This document shows, one piece after another, positions 10,106 through 21,163 of a stretch of 50,288 bases of DNA; the stretch's first letter is position 1, and each line of letters begins with the position of its first letter. Origin of the DNA: Paulinella micropora (Eukaryota; Cercozoa; Imbricatea; Euglyphida); NCBI GenBank assembly GCA_009731375.1, contig BJOX01000249.1, forward strand, positions 62,045 through 112,332, read 5' to 3'. The notes under the pieces are model-generated. The model was not told where the DNA came from, made no database searches, and worked only from the letters and a program-made list of their open reading frames with translations. A program made the translations under genes and the position numbers.

Positions 10106-10570
10106 GAGCCTGGCTGCGGCGCCTGGCCAGCAGGGGTAGAGAAAGAGAGAGAGGTACGATTTTAAAAAGGATGCTCCGCTTCCTTGACCAGCTGTCTTCT
10201 TTTTAAATTAAACCAGACTGGCTTACCAAGGTCACCGCAGCTGAGGGGGGTAGGTCCGGGTGTGCAGCCGGAGGGGGAGTACAGCTCTCCTAGACGCCCC
10301 CCCCCCCCCCCCCCCCCCGCCCCGCCCCCGNNNNNNNNNNAGCTGGAGCAGTGTCTTTTTTTACTGGCTCCGGCTCTGCGTCGTCTTTCGCAGCCGCTGC
10401 GCAGGTAGGCAGAGAGGAGCCTCCCCTCGTCCCATCTCCCCCCAAGAACTACCCCCTCCACTCCCAAGATTCTCCTCCTGGTGCTGCTGCCAGCACCAGA
10501 AAGCCGGAGACCCGCCCCCCTCTGCCCCGGTTTCCCCCGCACGCGACTGCGTGGGGTGTCTGGCTTCTTC
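10106..10570. other. Island spacer with poly-C tract and assembly gap (10331-10340)
   Basis: No gene seen. A long C run (about 10298-10330) abuts the 10-N gap. From about 10385 to 10470 the sequence matches the spacers following the other two array genes (about 13150-13210 and 15915-15977), so it is the 3' flank of array unit 1. Confidence 0.6.
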
Positions 10571-12752
10571 TTAAGGCTTACCACACCCGCGCACGTAGGA
10601 GCCGCTGCAGACAGTGGGCAGGTTGATACCTGCACCAGACTGGATGATCCCCCCAGGCTGGAACAGGCGCGTGCAAACATATGCACCAATTCTCGAGGCC
10701 ACGTTCCAGGCCGTGAGGTCCTGATCAAACACGCAATTGCCAGCGAACATACCCCGTATATTCCCGGTAGCCATGGCGGCCGACACGTTCCAGTTGCCCA
10801 GGGGCTGGTTAAACACACACGGATCCCTGGACGGGTCACATTGGAAGGTACTCGATAGGTCAGAGACACTGCTTATGTCCCAGCCGCCGATCGGCTGGTT
10901 GAAAGCGTACGCGCCCATGAACGTCGATCCTAGGCTTGTGACCTGGCTCGTGTTCCAGCCGCCGATCGGCTGGTTGAAAACGTACGCCTCCCCGAACGTC
11001 GATCCTAGGCTGGTGACTCTGCGTACGTCCCAGCCGCCGACCGGCCGGTTAATGGCGTAAGCCTGCGCGAAACTCCAGTCTAGGCTGGTGACCTGGTTCG
11101 TGTTCCAGCCCCCGATGCTGCCATTGAAGGCCTTCGCACCCCAAAACGTGGTCGCGAGGCTAGCCACGCCGCTCGTGTTCCAGCCGTCGAGGTCCTGGTT
11201 GAACTTGACGCAGTCCTGGAAAAGGCTAGTGAAGCCGTTGGGGTGGGTAGCGGGCGTGAGCCACGACCAGTCCCAGTCGCGCGCGTCGCCCACGAACTTG
11301 CTCATTCCGATCAGCAGGTACTCGGGCGCCACGCCGTGCAGGGCCCGCGAGCCGGTCGGCGCCAGGTAGCGCAGCAGGTACTTGTCATTAGCAAGGTACG
11401 ACGCCACCCTCGTGAAGAGCGGGGTCGTGCTGCCCACCGGGTGGTACAACTGCACGTCACCCCAGGCCACCACCTCCACCACCCAAGCGCCCCCCACGTA
11501 CCACAGCCCGTCCACGCGGCCGCTCAGGCGCAGCCAGTAGTCGCCGGCGCCCGCATACATGTGCGTGCAGACGGCGTCGTCGGCGTGCGCGCACGAGCCG
11601 GGGGCCGAATCGTCCCCCCAGTCCACGCCGTACGTGCCGCCCTGGCCCGGGCCCGCCGCGGGCGACAGCGTCAGCGTGGCCGTGGCGTTAGTGGCGTGCG
11701 TGCGCACGAGCGCCAGGAAGTGCGAACGCGAGCACGGGGCGGGCCAGTGGGCCTGGCTGAGCGCCGTGTACCGCGCCAGCCGTGTGCAGTCGGCCGAGCC
11801 CGGCGCGGGCGTCGACCAGCCGGCGAGCACTTCCCGGAAGTCACTGCCCAGCCCCCGGAACAGTTCGTCGAAGCGTTACAGGCTCGGCAACGACATCCAA
11901 CCGCCGACACCAGTGCGCGTGAGCGCCGCGCTGCCCGCAAACAATTCGCTCACGTCCTCGAGCCGCGCGGTGTCCCAGCGCGACAGGTCGAACTGAGTCA
12001 GCGCCGGCAGGCCCGCGAACGCGCGGCTGGCGTTGCGCAGCCGGCGCGTGTCCCAGCTTCGTGTGCCCCACAGGCTCTCCAGGCCAGTGGAGTTCTCGAA
12101 CATGCCGATCGCCAACTCTGCGCCCGACACGTTGAGCCCGTAGCTCAGGTCCGTCACCGGAGTGGTCAAGCGGGCGAAGCTGTAGTCCCAGCTCTGCACG
12201 AGCCCCGTGTCTGCCAGCGAATCCAGCGGCGGCACGTACGTGAGCCCCGGCGCCGCGTACAGGTGGTAGCCGCTCGTCTCGTGGAAGCGCAGCGCCCCCC
12301 ACCGGAGGACGGCGCGCAGCTGCAGGCTCGCGGGCGCCGTGGCGTGCCACGCGGGCGTCAGTGCCCAGCCACGCACGGGGTAGCGTCCGCCGGGGTCGGC
12401 CGTCACAGTGTACGTGCCTGCCAGCGCGTACGTGTGCGCGCACGGCGCGGCGCCGGCGTCCAGGCACTGCGTGGGGGACGAGCCGTCCCCCCAGTCGACC
12501 GTGAACGACGTGAGGGCGGCCTGGGCCAGGCGACGGCGCGCAGTCGGTGAAGTGGGCGGCCACAGGGGCCACACGAACGTGTCGTGCGGGGCCGCCGTCT
12601 CAAGCTCCAGCACCGTGGCGCCGCCGGGGCACACGACCGGGGGGCACGCCTCCTCTTGTGTCGGGCAGTGGAGCGGGTAAGGGCACTTGGCGCCGGCGGC
12701 CCGGAGCCACCAGCACAGGAGCCACAGGAGCCACGGCTGGCGAGAGGTGCAT
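10571..12752 (-). pseudogene. Array gene 1: secreted PKD/DUF285 (BspA-like) protein, broken
   Basis: Starts at ATG 12752. A PKD domain (FTVDWGDGS...HTYALAGTYTVT) is followed by degenerate DUF285-type units (SWDTRRLRNASRAFAG), a second PKD-like domain (YGVDWGDDS) and then about six 25-residue repeats of the FNQPIGGWNTSQVTSLGSTF kind. It ends with a Cys-rich tail at 10571. BspA/DUF285 repeats are leucine-rich-repeat-like and occur in surface and secreted proteins; PKD domains usually mediate extracellular binding. Two lesions are visible. The signal-peptide reading (SRQPWLLWLLCWWLRAAGAK) is out of frame with the ATG. A TAA at 11876-11878 replaces the Ser codon of copy 2 (SLPSLSRFD). Apart from these the frame is open for about 700 codons, so decay is recent or the lesions are sequencing errors. 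Confidence 0.8.
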
Positions 12753-12926
12753 CATCTGTAGCCGGGGCTGGTGGTTTAGCAAGTGCGGGGGGGGGGGGGG
12801 GCGGGGGGGGGGGGCCCCCCCCCGCCCCCNNNNNNNNNNNNNNNNNNNNNNNNNNNNNNNNNNNNNNNNNNNNNNNNNNNNNNNNNNNNNNNNNNNNNNN
12901 NNNNNNNNNNNNNNNNNCCCCTCCTC

Positions 12927-12958
<32 letters not shown>

Positions 12959-13334
12959 CCGGGGGGGGGGGGGGGGGGTGGTGGGGGCGGCCCCGTCCGT
13001 CGGGCCGGCCGACCCTGAACAGGAGGGAAAACTTCCTCTCTGATGACGGCGATGTACGCGGTGGACGTCCGTGGACAGAAAGCTTAGGCGCTAACTCGAG
13101 TTTATTAGGCAGAGGATGCACACAGCAGCTCTCCCAGAGCAAGGCTAAATTTCGCTGCGCAAGTAGGAAGAGAGAATCCTCCCTCGTCCCATCTCCCCCC
13201 AAGAACTACCCCGCCCCCGGCGATACTTTCTTCTTGGCGATGCCAAGGCAAAGCCAGCACCAGAAAGCAAGAAACCTGCTGCTCTGCCCCGGGTTCCCCC
13301 CGCGCGAGTGTATTTGGTGTGCTTGGTTTCTTAC
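12753..13334. other. Spacer between array genes 1 and 2, with poly-G/poly-C and gap
   Basis: Long G and C runs flank an 88-N gap (12830-12917). From about 13019 to 13210 it matches the spacers at 15787-15977 and, more weakly, 18510-18610, showing that the duplicated unit includes flanking DNA. No gene seen. Confidence 0.75.
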
Positions 13335-15550
13335 CTAAAATGGAGGGTTACCACACCCGCGCACGTAGAAGCCTGTGCAGACAGCTGACAGGTTGCTTGG
13401 CCTGATACCTACGCCAGACTTGTAAATCCCCTTAGACTGGAACATTACCGTGCAAACATACACGCCGTAGGAGGCTACGTTCCAGGCAGTGAGGTTCTGA
13501 TCAAAGACACAATTGCTAGCGAACATGTCATCTACCGCCCCGATCGCCTTGGCGGCCGACACGTCCCAGCTGCCCAGCGGCTGGTTAAATACACACTGGT
13601 CCACATTTGCAAAGGTACAGGCGAAAGTTCGGTCTAAACTAGAGACACTGCTTACGTCCCAGCTGCCGATCGGCTGGTTAAAAGCGTACGCGTTAAACAA
13701 CGTCGCTCCTAGCAAGGTGACCCGGCTCGTGTTCCAGCCGCCGATCGGCTGGTTAAAGGCGAAAGCGCCATTGAACGTCGATCCTAGGCTGGTGACCCGG
13801 CTCGTGTTCCAGCCGCCGATCGGCCGATCAAAGGCCCGCGCGCCAGTGAACGTCAAGAATAGGCTGATGACCTGGCTCGTGTTCCGGCACCCGATGCTGC
13901 CATTGAAGGCCCTCGCCTCCCAAAAGGTTTCCCGCAGACTAGCCACGCCGCTCGTGTTCCAGCCGTCGAGGTCCTGGTCGAACTTTCTGCAGCCCTGAAA
14001 CAGGCCGCGGAAGCCATTGGGGTGGGTAGCGGGCGTGAGCCACGACCAGTCCCAGTCGCGCGCGTCGCCCACGAACTCACTCATCCCGCTCAGCAGGTAC
14101 TCGGGCGCCACGCCGTGCAGTGCCCGCGAGCAGGCAGTCGGCGCCAGGTAGCGCAGCAGGTACCCGTTGGCAGGGGAAGGATCCGGCGCCCGCGTGAAGA
14201 GCGGGGTCGTGCTGCCCACCGGGTGGTACAGCTGCACGTCACCCCACGCCACCACGTCCACCACCCAGGCGCCCTCCACGTACCGCAGCCCGTCCACGCG
14301 GCCGCCGAGGCGCAGCCAGTAGTCGCTGGCGCTGGCGTACGTCTGCGTGCAGACGGCGCCGTTGGCGTGCGCGCACGAGCCGGGCGTGGACCCGTCCCCC
14401 CAGTCCACGCCGTACGTGCCGCCCTGGCCGGGGCCGGCCGCGGGCAACAGCGTCAGCATGGCTATGGCGTTGGGGACGTGCGTGCGCACGAGCGCTAGGA
14501 AGAGCGAGCGCGAGCACGCGGCGGGCCAGTGCGCTTGGCCTAGCGCCGTGTACGGCGCCAGCCGCGTGCAGTCGGCCGAGCCCGGTGCGAGCGCCGGCGT
14601 CGACCAGCCAGTGAGCGATTCCCGGAAGTTGCTCCCCAGGCCCCGGAACAGTTGGTCGAAGCGTGAAAGGCTCGGCAGCGACGTCCAGCTGCCGACACCC
14701 GTGCGCGTGAGCGCCCCGTTGCCTGCAAACAGCTCCGTAACATCCTCGAGCAAGGCGGTGTCCCAGCGCAACAGGTTGAACTCCGTCAGCGCCGGCAGGC
14801 CCGTGAACGCCCTGCTGGCGTTGCGCAGCCGGCGCGTGTCCCAGCCTCGTGTGCCGTACAGGCTTGCCAGGCCCACGGAGCCATCGAACACGCCGACCAC
14901 CGACTCGGGCCCAGACACGTTGAGCCGTAGCTCAGGTCAGGCAGCGAAGTGGTGAGGCAGGCGAAGCTGTAGTCCCAGCTCTGCACGAGCCCGGCGTCCG
15001 GCAATTAGGCCAGCGAGGGCACGTACGTGAGCCCCGGCGCCGCGTACAGGTAGTAGCCGCTCGTCTCGTGGAAGCGCAGCTCTCCCCACCGGAGGATGCG
15101 GCGCAGCTGCAGGCCCGCGGGCGCCGTGGCGTGCCAGGCGGGCGTCAGCGCCCAGCCGCGCACGGGGTAGCGTCCGCCGGGGTCCGCCGTCACGGTGTAC
15201 GTGCCGGGGGCGGCGTACGCGTGCGCGCACGGCGCGGCGCCGGCGTCCAGGCACTGCGTGGGGGGCGAGCCGTCCCCCCAGTCGACCGTGAACGACGTGA
15301 GGGCGACCTGTGCCAGGCGACTGCGCGCAGTGGGTGCGGTGGGCGGCCACAGGGGCCACATGAACGTGTCGTGCGGGGCCGCCGTCTCAAGCTCCAGCAC
15401 CGTGGCGCCGCCGGGGCACACGACCGGGGGGCACGCCTCCTCTTGTGTTGGGTAGTGGAGCGGGTACGGGCACTTGGCGCCGGCGGCCCAGCAGAGCAAC
15501 GAGGACACGAGCCACAGGCGCCACAGCCGGCGGGCGGGGCCGAGGTGCAT
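13335..15550 (-). pseudogene. Array gene 2: secreted PKD/DUF285 (BspA-like) protein, broken
   Basis: The best-preserved member. ATG 15550 opens a clear signal peptide (basic MHLGPARRLWRLWL, then SLLCWAAGA), then PKD 1 (VDWGDGS...HAYAAPGTYTVT), degenerate DUF285 units, PKD 2, and a C-terminal run of 25-residue AFNQPIGGWNTSRVTSLGST-type repeats ending in CVFNQPLGSWDVS and a Cys-containing tail. It is homologous to genes 1 and 3 along its whole length, including flanks. Lesions: TAA at 15005-15007 where gene 3 has TGG (LAWLPDAG), and a one-base deletion near 14922 (GGGCTC shortened to GGCTC). The frame is then open for over 500 codons to 13335. If expressed, the product would be extracellular or wall-associated; its ligand is unknown. 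Confidence 0.82.
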
Positions 15551-15614
15551 CTGGAGCCGGGGCTTGGTGGTTTAGCAGGTGGAGAGGGGCCAGGGGGAAG
15601 GGGGCAGCGTCCCG

Positions 15615-15682
15615 GCCGCCGGCGTGGCGCGGCAGGGCAAGGAGCCCCGCCGCCGGCGTGGCGCGGCAGGGCAAGGAGCCCC
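15615..15682. repeat. Perfect 34-bp tandem duplication
   Basis: 15615-15648 and 15649-15682 are identical. It lies just upstream of array gene 2; a related single unit is visible near 18415 upstream of gene 3. Confidence 0.9.
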
Positions 15683-16109
15683 AAGACGCATCCTCCTCCC
15701 GTCCGCCTTCCCCCTCCCCTCTCTCGCCCCCCCCCCCTTTCCCGCCGCCCGGGGGGGGGGCGTCCCTCGGGCCGGCCGACCCCACACAGGAGGGAAAACT
15801 TCCTCTCTTGTGACGGCGATGTACGCAGTGGACGTCTGTGGACAGAAAGCCTAGGCGCTAACTAGATTTTATTATATAGAAGAAGCACACAGCAGCTCTC
15901 CCAGAGCAAGACCAAATTTCGCTGCGCAGGTAGGCAGAGAAAAGCGTCCCTCGCTCCATCTCCCCCCAAGAACTACCTCCTTCTCCCCTCTCTCCCAAGA
16001 CTCTTTTCCTGGTGGTGGTGCTGCCAGCACCAGCAGGCCAGGGACCTGCTGCTGCTCTGCTCGTGTTTCCACCCCCGCGGGAGTGTTTCCGCCTTAACTG
16101 GTTTCTTAG

Positions 16110-18354
16110 CTACTGAATACGACCACACCCTTGCACGTAGGAGCCGTTGCACAGAGCTGGCAGGTTGCTCGGCCGGATACCTACGCCAGGCTGGCTAATC
16201 CCTTTAGGCTGAAACATCTGCCTGCAGGTCGTTGCGCTCCCTGAAGCTACGTTTCAGGCAGTGAGGTTCTGATCGAAAACGCAGTTGCCACCGAACACGG
16301 CTACATAATCCCCTGTTGCCATGGCGGCCGACACGTTCCAGCTGCCCAGCGGCTGGTTAAACACGCATTGGCCCATCGGTTCACAGGCGAAAGCGTAGCA
16401 CAAATACAAGACGCTGCTCACGTCCCAGCCGCCGATCGGCTGGTTGAAGGCGTACGCATTCACGAACGCCGCCCCTAGCACGGTGACCCGGCTCGTGTTC
16501 CAACCGCCGATCGGCTGATTAAAGGCTTACGCGTTGCGAACGTCGTCTGCAGGCTGGTTACCCGGCTCACGTCCCAGCCGCCGATCGGCTGATTAAAGGC
16601 GTACGCTTTGTTGAAGGTCGACTGCAGGCTGGTGACCCGGCTCGTGTTTCAGCCGCCGATTGGCAGATTGAAGGCCCGCGCGCCACTGAAAGCCCATCCT
16701 AGGCTGGTGACCTGGCTCGTGTCCCAGCCCCCGATGCTGCCGTTGAAGGCCAACGCATACTGGAGGGTGCTTTCCAGGCTAGCCACGCCGCTCGTATTCC
16801 AGCCGTCCAGGTCCTGGTTGAACTTGGCGCAGCCGTAAAACAGGTTGAGGAAGCCCTGGGGTGCGTGGCGGGCGTGAGCCACGACCAGTCCCAGTCGCGC
16901 GCGTCACCCACAAACTTACCCATCCCGATCAGCAGGTACTCGGGCGCCACGCCCCGTAGGGCGCGCGAGCCAGCCGTAGGTGCCAGGTAGCGCAGCGCGC
17001 CCCACTCGTCCGTGCCGGGGGGCGCGAAGAGCGGCGTCCCGCTGCCGACGGGGTGGTACAGCTGCACGTCGCCCCACGCGACCACTTCCACGACCTCCGT
17101 GCCTGCCACGTACCACAGCCCGTCTACGCGGCCGCTCAGGCGCAGCCAGTAGTCGCCGGCGCCCGTGTACGTGTGATTGCAGACGGCGCCGTCGGCGTGC
17201 GCGCACGAGCCGGGCGCCGATCCATCCCCCCAGTCCACGCCGTACGTGCCGCCCTCGCCCGGGCCGGCCGTGGGCGACAGCGCCAGGGCGACGACGGCGC
17301 TAGGGTAGCTCGTGCGCACGAGCGCCAGGAAGAGCGAGCGCGAGCACGCGGCGGGCCAGTGTGCCTGGCCGAGCGCCGTGTACGGCGCCAGCCGCATGCA
17401 GTCGGCCGAGCCCGGCGCGAGCGCCGGGGTCGTCCACCTAGCAAAGATCCCCAGTTCACGGAAGCTGGGCGAGACGCCCGCCAGCAGCCCCCCGAAGCGC
17501 CGCAGGCCCGGCAGCGACGTCCAGCCGCCGGCCCCCGTCCACGTGAGCGCCGAGCCGCCCGCAAAGAGCTCGCTCACGTCCTCGAGCACGGCGGTGTTCC
17601 AGCGCGACAGGTCGAACTCGGCCAGCGTCGGCAGGTTCGCGAACGCCCTGCTGGCGTTGCGCAGGCTGCGCGTGTCCCAGCCCTGCGTGCCGTCCAGGCA
17701 GCGCAGGCAGGTGGAGTGTTCGAACAGGCCGACCGCCGACACGGCGCCCGACAGGTTGAGCCCGTAGCTCAGGTCCAGCAGCGGAGTCGTCAGGCGGGCG
17801 AAGCTGTAGTCCCAGCTCTGCACGAGCCCGGCGTCCGGCAGCCAGGCCAGCAAGGGCACGTACGTGAGCCCCGGCGCCGCGTACAGGTGGTAGCCGCTCG
17901 TCTCATGGAAGCGCAGCTCCACCCACTGCCTCGCGCAGCCGCAGGCCCGCGGGCGCCGCGGCGTGCCAGGCAGGCGTCAGCGCCCAGCCGCGCACGGGGT
18001 AGCGTCCGCCGGGGTCCGCCGTCACCGTGTACGTGCCGGCCAGCGCGTACGTGTGCGCGCACGGCACGGCGCCGGCGTCCAGGCACTGCGTGGGGGGCGA
18101 GCCGTCCCCCCAGTCGACCGTGAACGACGTGGGGGCGGCCTGGGGCGGCCAGGCGGCTACAGGGGCCACACGAACGTGTCGTGCGGGGCCGCAGTGGTGA
18201 GCTCGAGCACCGTGGCGCCGCCGGGGCACGCGACCGGGGGGCACGCCTCGGCCTGCGTCGGGCAGGGGAGCGGGTAAGGGCACTTGGCGCTGGCGGCCCG
18301 GAACCAGAGCAGGCGCCCCAGGCGCCACAGCCGGCAGGCAAGGCTGGTGTGCAT
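16110..18354 (-). pseudogene. Array gene 3: secreted PKD/DUF285 (BspA-like) protein, heavily broken
   Basis: ATG 18354 opens an intact signal peptide (MHTSLACRLWRLGRLLWF). The same domain order as genes 1 and 2 can be followed to a stop at 16110. Lesions seen against the copies: TAG at 18157 in place of the second Trp of WPLWPP, with a deletion just after; a frameshift near 17920-17940; another near 16862; TGA near 16649 for Trp in IGGWNTS; a shifted, stop-containing stretch around 16500-16600; and TGA at 16254 for Trp in LTAWNV. Unbroken pieces lie at 16699-17922, 16649-16882 and 16254-16481. It is the oldest or least constrained copy and is a clear pseudogene. Confidence 0.85.
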
Positions 18355-18696
18355 AATCTGTAGACCGGGCTGGTGGTTTAGCAAGTGCGGGGGGGCGCCA
18401 GGGGGGAAGCAGCGCCCCTGCCGCCAGCGTGGCGCCCCGGGGAGCGAAGAAAAGGGACTCCCCCTTTCCTCCCGTTCTCCTCCCCCCCTTGTAGCACAGC
18501 CCTCCCCCCTCCCCTCCGACGGCGACGAGCTACGTCGTGGACGTAGATCGGCGGACAGAAAGCTTACCACTGACAGGTGTTTATTACTTAGTTCACGCCC
18601 AGCAGCAGACAGCACCTTCCTCCAAAAAGATTGAATTCCTCTGCCTTGGGCAGGCATCACCAGGGGTAGCTACCCGGACCCGGGGACACTCTGACC
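18355..18696. other. Spacer between array gene 3 and the kinase-like gene
   Basis: GC-rich, no gene. The part at about 18510-18610 resembles the spacers that precede array genes 1 and 2 (GACGGCGA, GTGGACGT and GGACAGAAAGCTTA motifs), so the tandem unit extends up to here. Confidence 0.5.
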
Positions 18697-20036
18697 TTAG
18701 GATCTGCTAGAATTGGCCACCGGGCCCCGGGGGGCGGCCTCTTTCTGTTGCCATGCTGTGGCGCGTGAGGTCTCGTCGGACCAGCCGTAAGCGAGACGCA
18801 ACAGCGCCGACAGAAACTCTCGGACTGGCCAGTCTTTGTCGGACGCCGGCGCGTTGCCCCGAGGCCAGGCAGGCTTCCCGTCTGGATGCCACCACTTGCC
18901 GCTGATAAAAGGCAGCTTGACCTGGAGGCCTGTGTGTACCCCTGCGTCGTACAACACCCGGCGATCTAATGTCCAGCACGCCAAGTAATGCTTGGCCTGG
19001 GTGAACGGCCCCTTTAGGTCCTGGTCCTTGAGGTCCCGCTGCCACCAGCGAGCATATCGGTCAAAGGTCGCCTGTGCATCGGGTCTGTGCAGGAGGTCGG
19101 CCACGAGTGGCCACAGCACTGGCCGCAGCTTCGGACGTAGGCGACCGTAGCTGTTAGCGACAAAGCTCAGCAGGTTGGAGAACCTGATGGTCGGCCCGCA
19201 AGCGCGCAACTGCTCCGGCGTAGGCAGGCAGAGCCGGCGGCAGAACCGGGGGTATGGATCTAGCAGCCGCCAGTCTCGCTGCGCGTTCAAGGCGATATTG
19301 GGGGGCTGTAGATCCGCGTGCAAGAGCGGCAGGGTATCGGCCGAGAAGTTGAGCAACCTCCGGAGAAATTCCTCCATTCCTTGCCGTCCAGGGCGAGCCT
19401 GCGACTAATCTGCTGCAGGTCCAGGCAGGGGGTGGGCCCCCTGATGAGGTCCATGACGAGCCAGAAGGTAGCATCACGACCCGGCGGGCCCTCTACTTGC
19501 AAGAAGCAGTGGACCGCGGGTGCTAGCCGTGTCACCGCTAAGCGATGTTGCAGGTGCCAGTAGTCCAGGCAGGCCGGCGTTGGCCCCCCTGCGAGGGGAC
19601 CCTGGCCCAGGCTTTTCAGGACTAGCGCCGGCCGGCGCAGGAGCAAGACCGAGCCCGGCTCGAGCCAGCTAGCGGTCTGGTGCACCGGGTACAAGGCTTC
19701 GAACTCGGCCTAGGTAGTGCGGAAGAGAGCACACGAGCGCAGCCCCGCGGCCTCCGACGGCAAGCTCACTTCCTGGGGGAACAGAGGACCGTCCGGTCCC
19801 TCCGCGGGGGTCCACTGTTGCACCGTCAACGCGGCTGCCTGGAGGGCTCCCGCTGGTTTAAACAGCATGCGCTGCCGGCACGAACGGCACGGGTCACATG
19901 TCCCTGCTCGGTAGCAGTGGCTACAGCGCCTGGTCACCCGGCAGACGAACCTGCTCAACGGGTGCGGCAGTGCTGGCGGAGGGGGCGGGTCGTCGAGGCG
20001 GAGACGCTTGCTCCCGCTGGCCGTGGCGTCGTCCAT
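18697..20036 (-). pseudogene. Kinase-like protein with Cys-rich N-terminus, broken
   Basis: From ATG 20036. Residues about 20-50 hold six cysteines in Cys-x5-Cys-x2-Cys-x5-Cys-x2-Cys-x2-Cys, probably a zinc-binding module. A kinase-like fold follows: a lobe-1 strand with Lys (ALVLKSLGQ), a hinge (FWLVMDLIRGP), a catalytic loop LLHADLQPPNIAL fitting H-x-D-L-x3-N, and WRLLDPYP in the metal-binding position. The C-terminal part (about 18697-19100) is not recognised. The spacing fits aminoglycoside-phosphotransferase or fructosamine-kinase-type folds as well as protein kinases, so the substrate is open. Lesions: TAG at 19710-19712 in RTT-stop-AEFEALY, and a one-base frameshift near 19378 between DGKE and MEEFLRRLL. 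Both may be sequencing errors. It is divided from array gene 3 by about 340 bp. Confidence 0.55.
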
Positions 20037-21163
20037 GCCCTCCAGGCCACCCAGAGCTCCGGAGGGACAGAGAGGAAAACTTGACAAGAAAAAAGGCCCA
20101 AAAAATTTCCCCTCTCAGGGTCTCCTTTTTTACATTACACTAGACAGACGGGATGGACGGGAAGGTCATCGCGGCCGAGAGGAATAGGAGGGAGGGACAA
20201 AAGGGCACGGGGGGGAGGACCTCTGCTCCCTCCCCCCTGGAGCCTCCCCGAGAGGCACGTTCTTCCCCGCCCAGGGGCGGCCCCCGCGGCCGTCCGAGGT
20301 GTACGAACTCGCGTGCACGAACCTCTGCTGGGGGCCGGCCGGGCTGGAGAGCCCCCCCCGCGCGGTGGAACGGGCCCCGCGCGAGGCAGAGGAGGAAGTA
20401 TACCGCGCGCTCCGCCCGCGCAGCCGCAGCCCGGCAGGGCGGCCGCGCAGCCGCAGCCAGGATAATCGTCATCGTGGTCCAGCTGCAGCATGTTTTACGT
20501 TCTACGCCAGGAGGAAAGTGAAGCGGACGCGCTCCCTTCCTCCCTGGAAAAGGGCGCGCGCCGCGCACGTGCAGGGGGTGGGCAGCGCGCCGCTCACCCC
20601 CCCNNNNNNNNNNNNNNNNNNNNNNNNNNNNNNNNNNNNNNNNNNNNNNNNNNNNNNNNNNNNNNNNNNNNNNNNNNNNNNNNNNNNNNNNNNNNNNNNN
20701 NNNNNNNNNNNNNNNNNNNNNNNNNNNNNNNNNNNNNNNNNNNNNNNNNNNNNNNNNNNNNNNNNNNNNNNNNNNNNNNNNNNNNNNNNNNNNNNNNNNN
20801 NNNNNNNNNNNNNNNNNNNNNNNNNNNNNNNNNNNNNNNNNNNNNNNNNNNNNNNNNNNNNNNNNNNNNNNNNNNNNNNNNNNNNNNNNNNNNNNNNNNN
20901 NNNNNNNNNNNNNNNNNNNNNNNNNNNNNNNNNNNNNNNNNNNNNNNNNNNNNNNNNNNNNNNNNNNNNNNNNNNNNNNNNNNNNNNNNNNNNNNNNNNN
21001 NNNNNNNNNNNNNNNNNNNNNNNNNNNNNNNNNNNNNNNNNNNNNNAAGCGCAGGCGGAGGGAAGGTGCAAGGGAAAAAGGCCACGCAGCGGACCAGTCT
21101 ACTCCAAAGACGAAACATTGCTGGGAAAAAGCAGGCCGGGCCCAGCAGAGAGAAGAAGAAACA
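20037..21163. other. GC-rich spacer containing a 443-N gap (20604-21046)
   Basis: No gene supported. Long ORFs across this stretch come from GC richness and from the Ns. A C run immediately precedes the gap. Confidence 0.7.

Noticed and set aside
10880-11180. CRISPR-like regular repeats of about 75 bp
   Set aside because: They encode the 25-residue protein repeats in frame and have no constant-repeat/variable-spacer pattern.
11243-12550. Plus-strand frame of over 400 codons opposite array gene 1, and similar ones opposite genes 2 and 3
   Set aside because: Arg/Ala/Val-rich shadows of GC-rich coding DNA; the minus strand carries PKD and DUF285 motifs.
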